Assembly (NCBI RefSeq): GCF_036884255.1
Contig: NZ_CP145605.1
Span: forward strand, 4,712,001 to 4,776,000
DNA length: 64,000 bases
Direction of reading: 5' to 3'
DNA from: Paenibacillus tundrae
Lineage (GTDB): Bacteria > Bacillota > Bacilli > Paenibacillales > Paenibacillaceae
Numbering within the stretch: the stretch's first letter is position 1; the number at the start of each line of letters is the position of its first letter. A model generated the notes under the pieces. The model had not been told where the DNA came from. It did not search any database and saw only the letters and a list, made by a program, of their open reading frames with translations. This document shows positions 33,784 to 42,323 of the stretch, one piece after another. The translations under genes and the position numbers were made by a program.

Positions 33784-35829
33784 TTACTTGATCGACTTGC
33801 GCCAGTTGGAGCGATACATCAGGTAAAGGAAATATGGTGTACCAATGAGCGCGATCAGTATGCCTGATGGGATCTCCGTTGGTGCCATCACCGTTCTACC
33901 AATCGTATCTGCCAATACCAGCATAACTGCACCAACCAGGGCGGACAAAAACATCGATCGTCTTAACTTATGTCCAGTGAGTAACCGAACCATGTGCGGT
34001 GCTATTAGACCGATAAAGCCGACAGTACCTACACATGCGACAGCACCGGCTGCCAACAACACACCTGTTGCCATGGCCATTAACCGTGTTCGGCGTACAC
34101 CTAAACCAAGTCCTGACGCACTATTATCATCAAAGACTAACAATTCAAATCGACGAGCAAGCCACCAGGCAATCGGTATGAGAATGACTAAAAATAGACC
34201 GATGACTCTCACCTGTTCCCAGGTACGCGCATACGTGCTTCCTGTCAGCCAGATATATCCGCTGCTTCCATATACCGCGCCACGCACGATTAGAATCTGG
34301 ATACCTGCGCCAGCAATGGCGGACATCGCAATTCCTAGCAACACGACCGCAGAAGGATTTAATCCTTTTTTCCACGAGAGTGAGAATACAACTGTTGCAG
34401 CGATACCTGCACCGATAATTGCTGCAATAGGTAGCAGGAATGCCGGTAGACCTGGCCAGAGAATAATGACCATCATCGCTCCGAGACCTGCACCTGAGGA
34501 TACCCCAACGATGGAAGCGTCCGCCAGTGGATTACGTACCGCCATCTGGATCAACACACCGCTAATTGCCAGTGCAGCTCCAGCACCTGCAGCAACAAGG
34601 GTACGTGGAATACGCAACTGAATTATACCGGAGAACAACCCCTCTGACGTGAATAGACTCGGTATTAGATCACCTAGTGGAATACGCATCCCACCAAACA
34701 TTGTACTAACCAGAATCAGAAGTATCGTGGCGGCACTAAATACAACCGCCAATGGACCAAAAGCCCAACGGCGACGCGCCCCCGTACTCATGGAGGTAGT
34801 CATGCCCCCGCCATTTGCTGCTTTCATCCGGGTAAGCACCAGCCAGATTAGCCATGGTGCCCCAATGATCGCCATTACAGCACCCGTTGGCAGCTCCATA
34901 CTGGAGTTATGTACCATTTTGGCAAGTACGTCAGCACCGATGAGCAGCGCAGCACCCCATATAAAAACACCCGGTAATAATAAACGATTAGAACGCACTC
35001 CACTTAGTCGAACGAGATGTGGTGCAACCAATCCAACAAAACCGATTGGCCCAATAACGCTGACGATTACTGCTGCCAGCAATACGGCGAGAAGCAACCC
35101 ACCTGCACGAGCCAACCCAACCTTCTGCCCTAATGAGGAAGCGGTTGATTCATCCAGCTCTAACATGTCCCACTGCCGGGATAACAACAGAGCAAGGAGT
35201 GTAATACCGATCACCCAAGGCCAAGCATAGGCTACGCCACTCCAGTCATTTTGCACAAGTGTTCCGGAGCCCCAGAGGAATAACCCCTGTGTTTCCATAG
35301 AGAAGAAAATATGTAATGCACTCGTGAATGAACCAAGTACCATTGATACAATCATACCTGATAATGCTAGTCGAACCGGGCTTGAAGCTCTGCCACCGCC
35401 CATGAAATAAGCTGCAAATGCAGCTACCAATCCACCTAAAGCAGCAAATAAGAAGGGAGACTGACTGAGTAAACCTGGAAATAAAATCGCTCCGAGCACC
35501 ACGATAAAGTATGCTCCCGCATTAATACCTAATGTATCTGACGCAGCCAGCGGGTTACGCGTAATCGTTTGCAGTAAAGCTCCTGCTACAGCTAATGCTC
35601 CGCCTGCAAGAATACCAATAACGGTTCGGGGCATACGTAGATCCCAGATCATATTATGCTCTAATGTATTCTGCTTACCCATCAGAGAATCGACAACAGT
35701 CTGCAATGGAATGGCTGCCTCTCCATAACAAAGGCTTACAAAAAAAAGCACGATGAGAGCGGTTAAACCGCCCCCATAGATGCTTATTGTGCGCCAGTTC
35801 ACGGCTGGCTTAGCTTGAACCGAACTCAT
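33784..35829 (-). CDS. Fused FecCD-family siderophore permease
   Basis: A 681-residue membrane protein made of two FecCD permease units, about residues 15-340 and 355-675, each with about ten membrane helices and the conserved GxIxFVGLxAPHxVR loop (GFVGLVAPHLVRLSG and GFIGLIAPHMVRLLTG). Most Gram-positive systems use two separate permeases; this covalent dimer resembles FhuB. It moves ferric siderophores when paired with an ATPase. Its start overlaps the binding-protein stop by four bases. No ATPase gene is present in the window, so a shared orphan ATPase of the YusV type is likely. Confidence 0.9.
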   Translation of the reverse strand: MSSVQAKPAVNWRTISIYGGGLTALIVLFFVSLCYGEAAIPLQTVVDSLMGKQNTLEHNMIWDLRMPRTVIGILAGGALAVAGALLQTITRNPLAASDTLGINAGAYFIVVLGAILFPGLLSQSPFLFAALGGLVAAFAAYFMGGGRASSPVRLALSGMIVSMVLGSFTSALHIFFSMETQGLFLWGSGTLVQNDWSGVAYAWPWVIGITLLALLLSRQWDMLELDESTASSLGQKVGLARAGGLLLAVLLAAVIVSVIGPIGFVGLVAPHLVRLSGVRSNRLLLPGVFIWGAALLIGADVLAKMVHNSSMELPTGAVMAIIGAPWLIWLVLTRMKAANGGGMTTSMSTGARRRWAFGPLAVVFSAATILLILVSTMFGGMRIPLGDLIPSLFTSEGLFSGIIQLRIPRTLVAAGAGAALAISGVLIQMAVRNPLADASIVGVSSGAGLGAMMVIILWPGLPAFLLPIAAIIGAGIAATVVFSLSWKKGLNPSAVVLLGIAMSAIAGAGIQILIVRGAVYGSSGYIWLTGSTYARTWEQVRVIGLFLVILIPIAWWLARRFELLVFDDNSASGLGLGVRRTRLMAMATGVLLAAGAVACVGTVGFIGLIAPHMVRLLTGHKLRRSMFLSALVGAVMLVLADTIGRTVMAPTEIPSGILIALIGTPYFLYLMYRSNWRKSIK

Positions 35830-36830
35830 TTCGTAATCGCTCCAACGACTCCATCAACGAGAACTTTGGAGGAGATTGGCCCACCAAATGTCCATGTTGT
35901 GCTGTCCAGTTGATATACTCGTTTGTCTTTAACAAAGTTTAGACCATTCCAAACAGAGTTATCTTTCATTGCTGTGCCAAACACGTCATCATCTGGCTGT
36001 GTGATATAAATGAAGTTGCTATCTTGTACGGCAGACAGGGATTCAATGCCCACTGTGGAGAATCCGTATCCTTCCAATTTGTCCGGCTGCCAGTCATTAA
36101 CGAGTCCAATTTTGTCCAAAGTGCCTACAACAACTGAATTATCAGTAAACATACGCAAGCTTGCAGCATTCTGATAGGTAAATGCTTGTGTCAATGCAAA
36201 GTGGAAGTCTGATTTACCCGCATCAGCCAGCTTTTGTTTCGCTTCTTCATAATGCTGATCAAGGTCAGCAAGAACTTCTTTTGCTTTATCCTCTTTTCCA
36301 AGTGCAGTTGCAATCGAATTGAAGATCTCTGTCATTTTGTCATAGTTATAACCATCGCCGTTGTATGGATCAAATTCAAGCGTTGGTGCAATTGCATTCA
36401 GTTGATCATAAACAGCATTATTATTATCAGCATTTGCAATGATTAGATCGGGTTTAAGGGCAGCAATGGCCTCCAAGTTTGGCTCACTGCGTGTTCCAAT
36501 ATCCGTCACACTATCATCGAGAGCTGCTTCAGAAGTCACGTACACTTTATAGTTAGCGTTGTCTGCGTTACCTACTGGCTGAACGCCCAGAGCAACCACA
36601 TCTTCGGTATAGGTCCATTCCAATGTAACAACTCGTTCTGCTGGCTTGTCTAATTTAAGCTCACCACGATTATGCTTCACCGTTACAGGACCTGCTGTCT
36701 CTTCAGCCGGAGCACTGCCTGAATCCGCTGCCTTACTTGTATCAGTAGTTGTGCTAGTAGATTGACCACACCCCGCTAGCACGAGTGCAAATACTAACAT
36801 CAACAAAAGTCCGTTCAAACTCTTTTTCAT
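35826..36830 (-). CDS. Iron-siderophore binding lipoprotein
   Basis: A 334-residue lipoprotein (lipobox LAGC, Cys21, then a Ser/Thr linker) of the FecB/FhuD fold: GVQPVGNADNAN, LKPDLIIANADNN, and a C-terminal WNGLNFVKDKRVYQLD. It delivers a siderophore to the fused permease encoded immediately downstream (four-base overlap). Start ATG 36830 follows GGGGAGAACAG; the ORF can be read 14 codons longer. A near-perfect Fur box lies upstream, so it is repressed by iron. Confidence 0.92.
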   Translation of the reverse strand: MKKSLNGLLLMLVFALVLAGCGQSTSTTTDTSKAADSGSAPAEETAGPVTVKHNRGELKLDKPAERVVTLEWTYTEDVVALGVQPVGNADNANYKVYVTSEAALDDSVTDIGTRSEPNLEAIAALKPDLIIANADNNNAVYDQLNAIAPTLEFDPYNGDGYNYDKMTEIFNSIATALGKEDKAKEVLADLDQHYEEAKQKLADAGKSDFHFALTQAFTYQNAASLRMFTDNSVVVGTLDKIGLVNDWQPDKLEGYGFSTVGIESLSAVQDSNFIYITQPDDDVFGTAMKDNSVWNGLNFVKDKRVYQLDSTTWTFGGPISSKVLVDGVVGAITK

Positions 36831-36863
36831 ATTTCTGTTCTCCCCTATTGATATATATTTATA

Positions 36864-36878
36864 TGATAACAATTATCA
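36864..36878 (-). promoter_or_regulatory. Fur box upstream of siderophore lipoprotein-permease operon
   Basis: TGATAACAATTATCA matches the 7-1-7 Fur consensus at 13 of 14 positions, 34-48 bases upstream of the lipoprotein start. Confidence 0.8.
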
Positions 36879-36953
36879 TTATCACTATTGGATTATCCCC
36901 TACCTGTACTATTTTGTCAATGGGATTGCCATGCGTTTAAGATGATCTGCACA

Positions 36954-36986
36954 AAAAGAAAAAGGAACTACTCTTAAGTAATCCCT
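36954..36986 (-). terminator. Terminator of CueP-like gene
   Basis: On the minus strand GGGATTACT pairs with AGTAGTTCC (two G-U pairs) and the stem is followed by TTTTTCTTTTTG. Confidence 0.6.
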
Positions 36987-37010
36987 TCTCTTAGATATAT
37001 CACCTGTGTT

Positions 37011-37553
37011 TTAGCTTAGCTGCATCGTTGTGATGCATGTATTATCGTTATCATATGTAGACAGTTGAGTCTCAACAACTTTTCCATGATGAACGACACG
37101 AATGAGATAGGTTCGATCTCTAGGCAACCACATATCCATAAATCCGTTTGCTCCTGACTTCATTGCAGATTCTTTCATGAAGGTGTTCCCCTCAGAATCA
37201 TGAATCGTTACACTGAACTCCTCGTTAATCATTTCTCCCTGACAACCGGTCAAGCTATGAATTGCACAGGGATGGGTCTGCGTTACATAAGGCGCAATGG
37301 ACAGAAAAAACTCGTCCTGAGGCAAATCATACGTTGTCGTGGTTTTATCTTGATCTGTGACTATTAACTGTTTAGCATCAATAGAGGCAGATACAGGCGA
37401 CTCTTTACCCGCACTGATATCTTCAACCAATGTTCTAACATTGGTCTCATTCTCTGTCCCTGCCTCTTCCCGACCAGTATTGATTGCAACTAGATAGGTT
37501 CCTAACACCATCACAACGACTATACTCGTCATGATCCACATTGTTTTTTTCAT
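37011..37553 (-). CDS. CueP-family metal-binding protein
   Basis: A 180-residue exported protein anchored by a single N-terminal hydrophobic segment (residues 5-24). The core matches the CueP family: THPCAIHSLTGCQGEM with two conserved Cys, GFMDMWLPRD, and the C-terminal DNDNTCITTMQL with the third Cys. In enteric bacteria CueP binds periplasmic copper and supplies it to superoxide dismutase. Its role in a Gram-positive is less clear; metal binding on the cell surface is inferred. It is a monocistron next to the V4R gene and siderophore genes. Confidence 0.8.
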   Translation of the reverse strand: MKKTMWIMTSIVVVMVLGTYLVAINTGREEAGTENETNVRTLVEDISAGKESPVSASIDAKQLIVTDQDKTTTTYDLPQDEFFLSIAPYVTQTHPCAIHSLTGCQGEMINEEFSVTIHDSEGNTFMKESAMKSGANGFMDMWLPRDRTYLIRVVHHGKVVETQLSTYDNDNTCITTMQLS

Positions 37554-37685
37554 CTGGAGTCCATCTCCTCGTCCATTTTCATTAAGTATAATGGAGAACG
37601 GATTACCACGGACTTATACAGCAAGGATTTCACCAGATATTCACATATATGTATAACTCATCGTCTGGAAATTGATTATGTTAAT

Positions 37686-38135
37686 CTACATTCGAATCTC
37701 ATATTCACAGTGCTCGTGTCCACTCACATTACATTTCGTTTCCTTCACGGTAACCCTACGCTTCATTATCTTCGTCAGTGCACCCTCAAGAATTGCTCCC
37801 TCAAGATCACAGACCAGCTTTTCTTCTTCCAGAGTTGGCAGCCCTCTGCAGAAACAGTCATCCACTGCAACAATCATCTTGTGTTCCTCTTGGTGCAGAA
37901 TCCGGGGAATGCCAATCCTTAACTCCTCAAACAGTTGCAGTAACTCTTCAACCGTATGTACAGGGAGATTCTCTCCAATTTTACGCCCAATCGTTAATGT
38001 TGTGCTTCTACCTCCCATCGGCAGCCCTTGGTTCAATCCAATTAAACGGATGGTACGAAACAGCTCGAGTGGTACCATATTGCCTAGCCTGTCGCGATTT
38101 ATTAGTTTCATATCGTCAAATGTATAATCCAACAT
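37686..38135 (-). CDS. V4R-domain protein
   Basis: A 149-residue soluble protein. The C-terminal 65 residues are a V4R (4-vinyl reductase) domain: DDCFCRGLPTLEEEKLVCDL, EGAILEGALTK, VKETKCNVSGHEHCEYEI, with the usual clustered Cys that suggest metal or cluster binding. The N-terminal part matches the helical region of similar proteins. Start ATG 38135 follows GGGAGG; a longer reading to 38231 lacks one. V4R domains bind small hydrophobic molecules; the target is unknown. It lies between the ferredoxin-NADP reductase-like gene and the CueP gene. Confidence 0.75.
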   Translation of the reverse strand: MLDYTFDDMKLINRDRLGNMVPLELFRTIRLIGLNQGLPMGGRSTTLTIGRKIGENLPVHTVEELLQLFEELRIGIPRILHQEEHKMIVAVDDCFCRGLPTLEEEKLVCDLEGAILEGALTKIMKRRVTVKETKCNVSGHEHCEYEIRM

Positions 38136-38280
38136 CGTTATGACCTCCCAGTAATGATCTATAATTCTATACTGACAGAAGAGGTTATGCTCTGCCTTGA
38201 TTTGAATCAATAATACATGCCAAGTCTTCAATAAAATCTAACCTAACGATACGGTAATAAGATCAGCCAAATACAAATAA

Positions 38281-38328
38281 CAAAAAACCTTACCAGCCGT
38301 CAAGAACATCTCGACGTTGGCAAGGATA
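38281..38328 (-). terminator. Terminator downstream of the reductase gene
   Basis: On the minus strand CCTTGCCAACGTC pairs with GACGGCTGGTAAGG around a short loop and the stem ends in TTTTTTG. It closes the binding lipoprotein-reductase operon. Confidence 0.7.
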
Positions 38329-38383
38329 ATAGTTGGTCTGCATATGTCTCCATAGATGTGATTGTTCCATAATATCAGCCCGT

Positions 38384-39415
38384 CTACCTGTTGGAGAGAG
38401 CTTTATTTTTCTCATAAAACCGATCATTATGTGAGGATACACCTGCCATGTCCGAAGCAGTCGGTTCCAAATACATCTTGGCACTGTTCACAGCAAGCAC
38501 AGCATCATTAAATGCTCCAGCGATCAAGCGAACTTTACTTCTATAGGTGATAAAATCCCCTGCTCCAAAAACTCCCGGTATACTTGTACCCATTCTCGGA
38601 TCAACTGATATACCATAATCTTCTCGCTCGAGTCCCCACTGCACTAGATTGCCAAAATCACGATCGTAACCGTGGCTCACGACAACTTCATCCACTTCAA
38701 CTTGTCGCAACTCGCCACTCTCCATATGCGCAAGTTCCACTCGATCAATTTTGTCTCCTGCACCGTATAAACGAGAGATGCGGTACGGCGTCAAGACTTG
38801 GGCAAAAGTTTTCATCTGGGCTACAGGCAACTCATGTCCTGTGAATTCATGACGTCGGTGTACAACTGTAATTTCTTTTGCCAAACCAGCCATTTCGTTC
38901 GCCCAATCAATTGCGGAATCGCCACCACCAGAGATCAAAACTCGCTTTCCAGCGAATTTAGATAGATCCGTTATCGTATAATGAAGATTCGTCAGTTCGT
39001 AACGGTTGGCACCCTCGATATCAAGCTTCTGGATCTGGGTCATACCTCTACCAGCACATAGCAGAATTGAACGTGTATAGTGTTGCTCTCCCGTTTTGCT
39101 AGTAAGTACAAACACACCATCCTCACGCTTTTCCATCCCTGCTATTTCCTGTCCAAACACAATCGTTGGATCAAACGTCCTCGCCTGTTTCTCCAAAGAA
39201 TTAATCAATTGCTCGCACCGAACAGGCTCTACCCCACCAACATCCCAGATCATCTTCTCTGGGTACGTACGCATAAATCCGCCTAGTTCCGCTTTAGCTT
39301 CTATAATTTTGGTGCGCATTGCTCGCATTCCACTATAAAATGCGGCATACATTCCCGCTGGCCCACCACCGACAATAGTTATATCATAAATATCCATTAA
39401 TTGCTTTTTTTTCAT
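38384..39415 (-). CDS. Ferredoxin-NADP reductase-like flavoprotein (thioredoxin-reductase fold)
   Basis: A 343-residue FAD/NADPH enzyme of the YumC/YcgT type. The FAD motif GGGPAGMYAAFY is at the N-terminus, the NADPH motif ISGGGDSAIDWANE near residue 160, and GVFGAGDFI late. It lacks the CxxC pair of thioredoxin reductase, as expected for the ferredoxin-NADP group. It starts two bases after the lipoprotein stop, without a clear ribosome site, so translational coupling is likely. The operon context suggests that it supplies electrons for reductive iron release. Confidence 0.82.
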   Translation of the reverse strand: MKKKQLMDIYDITIVGGGPAGMYAAFYSGMRAMRTKIIEAKAELGGFMRTYPEKMIWDVGGVEPVRCEQLINSLEKQARTFDPTIVFGQEIAGMEKREDGVFVLTSKTGEQHYTRSILLCAGRGMTQIQKLDIEGANRYELTNLHYTITDLSKFAGKRVLISGGGDSAIDWANEMAGLAKEITVVHRRHEFTGHELPVAQMKTFAQVLTPYRISRLYGAGDKIDRVELAHMESGELRQVEVDEVVVSHGYDRDFGNLVQWGLEREDYGISVDPRMGTSIPGVFGAGDFITYRSKVRLIAGAFNDAVLAVNSAKMYLEPTASDMAGVSSHNDRFYEKNKALSNR

Positions 39416-39416
39416 C

Positions 39417-40397
39417 TTAAGGCACCAACTTTTCAACCACATAATCCATCAGTTTGACGGAACCGATTGGCCCTACACCTGATGTAAAATCACTCGTTTT
39501 CAGTGGGTACACACGATCATTTTTTACCGCATCCAGGTTCGTCCACACAATGCTTTCTTTCAAGTTTTCCATCGACTGCTTCGTATCATAGCCTTTCAAA
39601 GATCTGTCTTCTAAGAAAATATAGTCAGGATTCATTTCACTGAGAAATTCGAGTGAGAATGGATTAAACCAGACATCCGAATCTTTGATAACCTCTGGGC
39701 TATTCAGTCCCAATGTATCATAGAAAAACACACTGCTATTGGCCGCTTTGGGACCCATAAAACGATAACGGTCACTTTCCACTCGAAGCACTAGAACCGT
39801 TTTGTCTCCGATGCCATTGGCAATTTTCTCTCTAGCCAGCTTCGCCTTCTCATCGAATTCGACTAATAACTGGTTGGCTTCCTCGGTCTTATTGAAGATC
39901 GCGGCCAGCTTCGGCATAGCCAGATTCATCTCATAGTTGGTATCCATAGCTAGCGTTGGCGCAATTTTTGATAGTTCATCATACACAGCTTGCTCCATCC
40001 CCGCACCCCTCATAATGATTAAATCCGGAGCTAGTCCGAGCAGTTGTTCATAGTTGAATTGATATTGCTCAGATTGCACCATCTGCACGCCATGTTCCTC
40101 AAAATAAGGTGCTCGATAGTCTGGCTCTATCTCTGGTACAAAGGCCACCATCTGTGGGGTAACACCCATTTCAATTAAAAACTCAGCATAAATGGAATCA
40201 AGCACAAGCATATTTTTAGGCTCAGTCGGAATGGTTACTTCTCCAAACTGATCCTGAATAACTTTGGTTGTACTTACCTCTGTTTCTTCTCCCGCTGTTG
40301 CAGTCTCATTCGTAGTTCCATTGGAACACGCGGCTAATATCAAACTTAATACCACCAGCAAAACGCCAAACCTCAAATTCTTCAATCCTGGTAACAT
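39417..40397 (-). CDS. Iron-siderophore binding lipoprotein
   Basis: A 326-residue lipoprotein (lipobox LAAC, Cys24) of the FecB/FhuD fold (LAPDLIIMRGAGM, YRFMGPKAANSSVFFYDTLG, DAVKNDRVYPLKTSDF). It binds a ferric siderophore. Its start follows AAGGGGCGAG. A Fur box lies 21-35 bases upstream. It is followed directly by the reductase gene, a grouping that pairs capture with reduction. The AraC-binding-protein fusion at 42120 shares its fold and probably activates this gene. Confidence 0.9.
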   Translation of the reverse strand: MLPGLKNLRFGVLLVVLSLILAACSNGTTNETATAGEETEVSTTKVIQDQFGEVTIPTEPKNMLVLDSIYAEFLIEMGVTPQMVAFVPEIEPDYRAPYFEEHGVQMVQSEQYQFNYEQLLGLAPDLIIMRGAGMEQAVYDELSKIAPTLAMDTNYEMNLAMPKLAAIFNKTEEANQLLVEFDEKAKLAREKIANGIGDKTVLVLRVESDRYRFMGPKAANSSVFFYDTLGLNSPEVIKDSDVWFNPFSLEFLSEMNPDYIFLEDRSLKGYDTKQSMENLKESIVWTNLDAVKNDRVYPLKTSDFTSGVGPIGSVKLMDYVVEKLVP

Positions 40398-40417
40398 GAT
40401 GTACTCGCCCCTTATAT

Positions 40418-40432
40418 TGATAATGATTATTA
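40418..40432 (-). promoter_or_regulatory. Fur box upstream of siderophore lipoprotein
   Basis: TGATAATGATTATTA matches the Fur consensus at 13 of 14 positions and continues as ATTATCA, giving overlapping sites. Confidence 0.75.
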
Positions 40433-40494
40433 TTATCAGATGTTATCAAATAAGAAGCGGCTCTTCCATAGTGAATCGTGCGTATCCGAATGGA

Positions 40495-42120
40495 TTATTG
40501 TGCTCCAGCGTGATCAATATTCGTCAACTTCTCCACGATCTGATGCAATATCTGAGTATGCCCGATGAGTCCATATCCATCCACCCACAAGCGAGTATCC
40601 ACGTAAAATACCCGATTATTCCTCACAGCCTTTAATCCATTCCATGCCGGAGTACTCGTTAAATAATTCATGCTCTCTTCTGCATTGAAATGTTCCATGA
40701 CACGTTTCTCCACAAACAGAATATCCGGATCAGCCATTTTCAATTGTTCTATTGAGCAAGGATTGAACCAGGCTTCTCCAGCCTGCAAGGAGTCTGGAAG
40801 AGCTAAACCAAGCTGCTGGTAGAGTAATCTGGACACCCCGTGCGAATAACCTCCTAAATAGCGATATCCAAATGGTTCCACACGCAATACCATAACTTTC
40901 GTAGAAGCTTGGATATTTTCTTGCAAATGCTGCTGTGCCGAACTCACTACATCTTTCATCCGCATATGAATGGCAGCAGCTTCCTCTTGTTTATGAAAAA
41001 TAGCTGCTAACTGCTGTAGTAGAATCTCGGCATCCATTTTCAGTCCCGTAATTAGTGGTGCAATTGTGCGCAGGCTCTGCTTCAATTCATCCGCCCACAC
41101 ATTGCCAATAATCATCTCTGGCTGCTCTTGTTGGATTAGTTCCACATTCAATTCATATTGAGAAGTTGGCAATATACGTATACCGTGAGATACAAAAAGT
41201 TCATGCTGATCGGGTGGTACTAGCAGCGGTACGACGACAACGGCATATGGTATTATGCCTATTCCGATGAGTACTTCGGCACAGAGTGGGGAAAGACATA
41301 CAATTTTACGTTCTGATAAGGTTCTGATATAACTTCGAGGAGACGTGCCAGCAAATTGTTTGAATCTACGACTGAAATAGTGGGCATCCTCATAGCCTAC
41401 CTTTTTGGCTATATTTTGTGATGTTTCGGTGGTTAATATCAGTTCTTCCTGAGCTCGGTACATTCGGTAATGCGTCAGATAATCTAGCGGTGGCTTACCA
41501 TAACGTTCACTGAACTTGCGGGAATAATGCCATGGGCTTAGTCCAGCAATCTCAGCTAGTTGCTTTCGGGTAATATTCTCATCATAATGACTCATCATAT
41601 AGGTAATAGAACGCAGGATCCCTTGTTCGATGGTATGCTCTTCGCTTAGCTGGTTCTCATATAAAAAGTTCAATAGTTCGTTTATGAGAAGCTGATTGCG
41701 TACCTGTTGCGCATGCTTCGCTAACGAGCCTGTATTGATGTGCTGAATAATTCTTGCTAGGTCGCCCAGCATTAGCTGTACAGACTGGTAAATGCTACCC
41801 CTAGGAATTTCCCAATCGAATGTAGCGATGCTCTCCTCATGTTGTTTAATCGAATAGGTGTTGAATTCCACAAGCCATCCCGCCATATCCAGACTGCCGC
41901 CATTTACGATTTCAATCATTGAATTCTTTTGTAATGCTACCAGTTGTCCATAAGATACTTGAACCTTCTGTCCGTTGATATTCCAAGTAGCTCTGCCATC
42001 AACAATGAGAATGAACGCATGATGATGGAAATAGTGCACTTCACCTGTCGCAATCCATTTGTCCGTTAGTGGTTTAGTAGAATGCCATTCCGCAATCCAT
42101 CCCTGTTCTATTGAATTCAT
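40495..42120 (-). CDS. AraC regulator fused to a siderophore-binding domain (Btr/YbbB-like)
   Basis: A 541-residue fusion. It begins with a cupin-like domain (HYFHHHAFILIVDGRA). An AraC HTH pair follows at about 170-265 (ISAISPW-like first HTH, then VGYEDAHYFSRRFKQFAGTSP). A FhuD/BtuF domain spans about 270-535 (PEMIIGNVW, YRYLGGYSHGVSRL, NRVFYVDTRLWVDG). It is a paralogue of the fusion at 12813-14441 with the same design. It should sense an iron-loaded siderophore and turn on the downstream lipoprotein-reductase operon. Confidence 0.87.
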   Translation of the reverse strand: MNSIEQGWIAEWHSTKPLTDKWIATGEVHYFHHHAFILIVDGRATWNINGQKVQVSYGQLVALQKNSMIEIVNGGSLDMAGWLVEFNTYSIKQHEESIATFDWEIPRGSIYQSVQLMLGDLARIIQHINTGSLAKHAQQVRNQLLINELLNFLYENQLSEEHTIEQGILRSITYMMSHYDENITRKQLAEIAGLSPWHYSRKFSERYGKPPLDYLTHYRMYRAQEELILTTETSQNIAKKVGYEDAHYFSRRFKQFAGTSPRSYIRTLSERKIVCLSPLCAEVLIGIGIIPYAVVVVPLLVPPDQHELFVSHGIRILPTSQYELNVELIQQEQPEMIIGNVWADELKQSLRTIAPLITGLKMDAEILLQQLAAIFHKQEEAAAIHMRMKDVVSSAQQHLQENIQASTKVMVLRVEPFGYRYLGGYSHGVSRLLYQQLGLALPDSLQAGEAWFNPCSIEQLKMADPDILFVEKRVMEHFNAEESMNYLTSTPAWNGLKAVRNNRVFYVDTRLWVDGYGLIGHTQILHQIVEKLTNIDHAGAQ

Positions 42121-42261
42121 AACGAGTGCGGGACGTATGCGCTCATATCATTATTGATGCACTGCATCTTGTCTATTAACTTGTTAATACTGTTCATTAC
42201 GCCTCTCCTTTATCACACAACCTTTAATAATCTTAAAATCTAGTTCATTGAATCACAGTAT

Positions 42262-42296
42262 ACATGAAAACCCCACACCATGTCGGTGCGGGGTTA
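42262..42296 (-). terminator. Terminator of PTS permease gene
   Basis: AACCCCGCACC-type arms (ACCCCACACC / GGTGCGGGGT) close a short hairpin; the minus strand follows it with TTTTC. Confidence 0.7.
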
Positions 42297-42323
42297 TACC
42301 AATCCTTTGGGATCTACTTTAAA

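Noticed and set aside
33845..35230. Long plus-strand open frames opposite the permease gene
   Set aside because: They are shadows of GC-rich membrane-helix codons on the other strand, with no start signals and no domain resemblance.
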